A stretch of DNA of 64,000 nucleotides, taken from positions 1-64,000 of the forward strand of contig JAXLQV010000003.1 of assembly GCA_046331465.1 (NCBI GenBank), given 5' to 3'. The position numbers and the translations under genes are program-made. Positions 62,449 through 64,000 of this stretch are shown piece after piece. Position 1 is the stretch's first letter, and each line of letters opens with the position of its first letter. Under the pieces are notes generated by a model. The model saw only the letters and a list, made by a program, of their open reading frames with translations. It made no database searches and was not told the origin of the DNA. The stretch is from UBA5066 sp046331465 (GTDB taxonomy: Bacteria > Acidobacteriota > Thermoanaerobaculia > UBA5066).

Positions 62449-64000
62449 TCACTCTCCGTGGAAGCCCTTGCCCTGGGCGGCAAGGTCGCGAAGCTGCTGC
62501 GTGGGGGCGTAGAGGGCGCCGAGGGCCGCGTTCTTCTCCGCGGCCGCGAGAAGCGCCGGGGCGCCGGTGGCGTCGGCCCAGCGGAAGATCCCGCCGCGGA
62601 ACGGCGGGAACCCGAGGCCGTAGACGAGCGCGAGGTCGACCTCGGTCGGCGTCGCGACGATGCCGTCCTCGAGGCAGCGGGAGCACTCGAGGAGCATCGG
62701 CAGCATCATCCGCTCGACGATCTCGGCGTCGGAGACCTCGGGCCTCGCCTTCGCGTGCGCCGCGAGGAGCTCCTCGGTGAACGGGTCGACGGCCTTCTTC
62801 GGCGGCCCCTTCTTCTGGGGCTCCCAGCCGTAGAAGCCCTTCCCGTTCTTCTGCCCGTAGCGCTCCGCCGCGACCATCTTCTCGATCGCGCTCTGCCCCT
62901 GGTGCGACATCCGGTCGGGGAACGCCGCGGCCATCACCTTGTCAGCGTGGACGCCCGTGTCGATGCCGACGACGTCGAGGAGGAGGGCCGGGCCCATCGG
63001 CCAGCCCCACTTCTCCATGACCTTGTCGACCCTCTTGTAGTCGACGCCGTCGAGGAGGAGCGCCTCGAAGCCGGAGAAGTAGGGAAAGAGGACGCGGTTC
63101 ACGAGGAAGCCGGCGCAGTCGCCGACGACGATCGGGGTCTTCCCCATCGCCTGCGCCCAGGCGACCGTCGTCGCGATCGCCTCGGGGCTCGACTTCGCGC
63201 CCCGGATGACCTCGACGAGCGGCATCCGCGGGACCGGGTTGAAGAAGTGCATCCCGCAGAAGTTCTCGGGGGCCGAGAGCGCCTCGGCGAGGCGGGTGAT
63301 CGAGATCGTCGAGGTGTTCGACGCCAGGATCGTCCCCGGCTTGACCGCCTTCTCGAGGTCGGCGAGGACCGACTTCTTCACCTTCTCGTTCTCGACGACC
63401 GCCTCGACCACGATGTCGACGGCGCCGAAGTCGCCGTACGAGAGCGTCGGCGTGATCCCGGCGAGGACCTGCGCCATCTGCCCGGGCTTCATCTTCCCGC
63501 GCTCGACCTGCTTCTCGAGGAGCTTGGCCGCCTCGCCCATCCCGAGCGCCAGCGCCTTCGGCGCGATGTCCTTCATCAGGATCGGCGTCCCCTTCGACGC
63601 GGACTGGTAGGCGATGCCGCCCCCCATGATCCCGGCGCCGAGGACGGCGGCGCGCTCGACCGGCTTCGCCCCCTTCGACGCCTTCCGGCCGATCTTCTTG
63701 ACGAGCTGGTCGCCGAGGAAGACCGACACGAGGCCGTGGGCCGTCGGGGTCTTCGCGATCCTCGCGAACGTCGCCGCCTCGATCTTCAGCGCCTCGTCGC
63801 GGCCGAGCGTCGCCCCCTTCTGCATCGCCTCGATCGCGGCGACCGGCGACGGGTAGTTCGGCCCGGCCTTGCCGCCGACGAACGCCTTGCCCCCCTCGAA
63901 GACCATCCCCGCCTCGACCTTGTTGAGCGCGAGCGGGGCCTTCTTCTCGTCGCGGCGCTTCTTCCAGTCGAGCTTCCCGTCCGCCGCGTCCTGCAGCATC
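62449..64000 (-). CDS. fadB: Fatty acid oxidation complex, alpha subunit (3-hydroxyacyl-CoA dehydrogenase part), 5' end cut off by the window
   Basis: Only the C-terminal ~517 residues are in the window; the N-terminal enoyl-CoA hydratase part lies beyond the right edge. Visible domains are the end of the hydratase-linker region, the NAD-binding domain (VLGAGIMGGGIAYQSASKG), the substrate segment (STISITRLAEAL, CGMHFFNPVPRMPLVEVI), and the C-terminal dehydrogenase domain (GDCAGFLVNRVLFPY, GFPPFRGGIFRWAD). It forms the bifunctional subunit with FadA encoded downstream. An ATG in frame near 63999 is internal, not the real start. Confidence 0.93.
   Translation of the reverse strand, partial: MLQDAADGKLDWKKRRDEKKAPLALNKVEAGMVFEGGKAFVGGKAGPNYPSPVAAIEAMQKGATLGRDEALKIEAATFARIAKTPTAHGLVSVFLGDQLVKKIGRKASKGAKPVERAAVLGAGIMGGGIAYQSASKGTPILMKDIAPKALALGMGEAAKLLEKQVERGKMKPGQMAQVLAGITPTLSYGDFGAVDIVVEAVVENEKVKKSVLADLEKAVKPGTILASNTSTISITRLAEALSAPENFCGMHFFNPVPRMPLVEVIRGAKSSPEAIATTVAWAQAMGKTPIVVGDCAGFLVNRVLFPYFSGFEALLLDGVDYKRVDKVMEKWGWPMGPALLLDVVGIDTGVHADKVMAAAFPDRMSHQGQSAIEKMVAAERYGQKNGKGFYGWEPQKKGPPKKAVDPFTEELLAAHAKARPEVSDAEIVERMMLPMLLECSRCLEDGIVATPTEVDLALVYGLGFPPFRGGIFRWADATGAPALLAAAEKNAALGALYAPTQQLRDLAAQGKGFHGE

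Overview
A very GC-rich bacterial chromosome fragment, densely coded on both strands. The gene content suggests an uncultured Acidobacteriota-like bacterium, or a similar high-GC lineage of deltaproteobacterial type. The clues are an MglA-type GTPase with a long tail, a PPi-type phosphofructokinase, an IPTL-CTERM surface protein, an AcuC/AcuB/Pat acetylation cluster, and secreted proteins with long beta-rich tails. This placement is inference, since the window has no rRNA or marker gene that fixes it.

Layout. (a) 45-6351: a complete type I restriction-modification operon (hsdM-hsdS-hsdR, minus strand) with visibly lower GC than the rest. It abuts the 3' end of a tRNA-Thr(CGT) gene (6697-6772), like an acquired island; no integrase is seen. 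(b) 6853-11095: a small HEXXH protein, an ECF sigma/anti-sigma pair, an SRPBCC protein, a secreted protein and a LysE-type exporter. (c) 11106-17590: acs, acuB, acuC and a GNAT-first Pat acetyltransferase on one strand, a probable circuit for reversible lysine acetylation of acetyl-CoA synthetase; a porin gene is divergent. (d) 19082-27973: metallophosphoesterase, kinase-Usp fusion, MHS transporter, NtrB/NtrC-like two-component system and a MoxR-like AAA+ ATPase. (e) 27981-37584: a block of GT-C-like membrane proteins, three of which carry the same C-terminal beta domain, plus an intact IS1380-family element and a methyltransferase. This block separates the AAA+ gene from its likely VWA partner (37708-38796). 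(f) 38830-46971: IPTL-CTERM protein, MBL hydrolase, MglA-like GTPase, two PilZ proteins, and the housekeeping run phoH-ybeY-corC-era. (g) 47072-60229: spermidine-synthase-like membrane protein, a wHTH/nucleotidyltransferase pair resembling a toxin-antitoxin module, amino-acid permease, S9 peptidase, YdcF-like and thioredoxin-like proteins, secreted proteins and lipoproteins, and PPi-type PFK. (h) 60239-64000: a DHH phosphoesterase and the fadA-fadB beta-oxidation pair; fadB runs off the right edge.

How the genes work together. Carbon flow is a theme: Acs activates acetate, the fad genes yield acetyl-CoA, and Pat/AcuC/AcuB probably adjust Acs activity. Signalling is a second theme: ECF sigma, two-component system, Ser/Thr kinase, PilZ and MglA. 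Overlapping stop/start codons, repeatedly of the GTGA type, couple translation in several operons. Long open frames antisense to these genes are by-products of the high GC and are not annotated.
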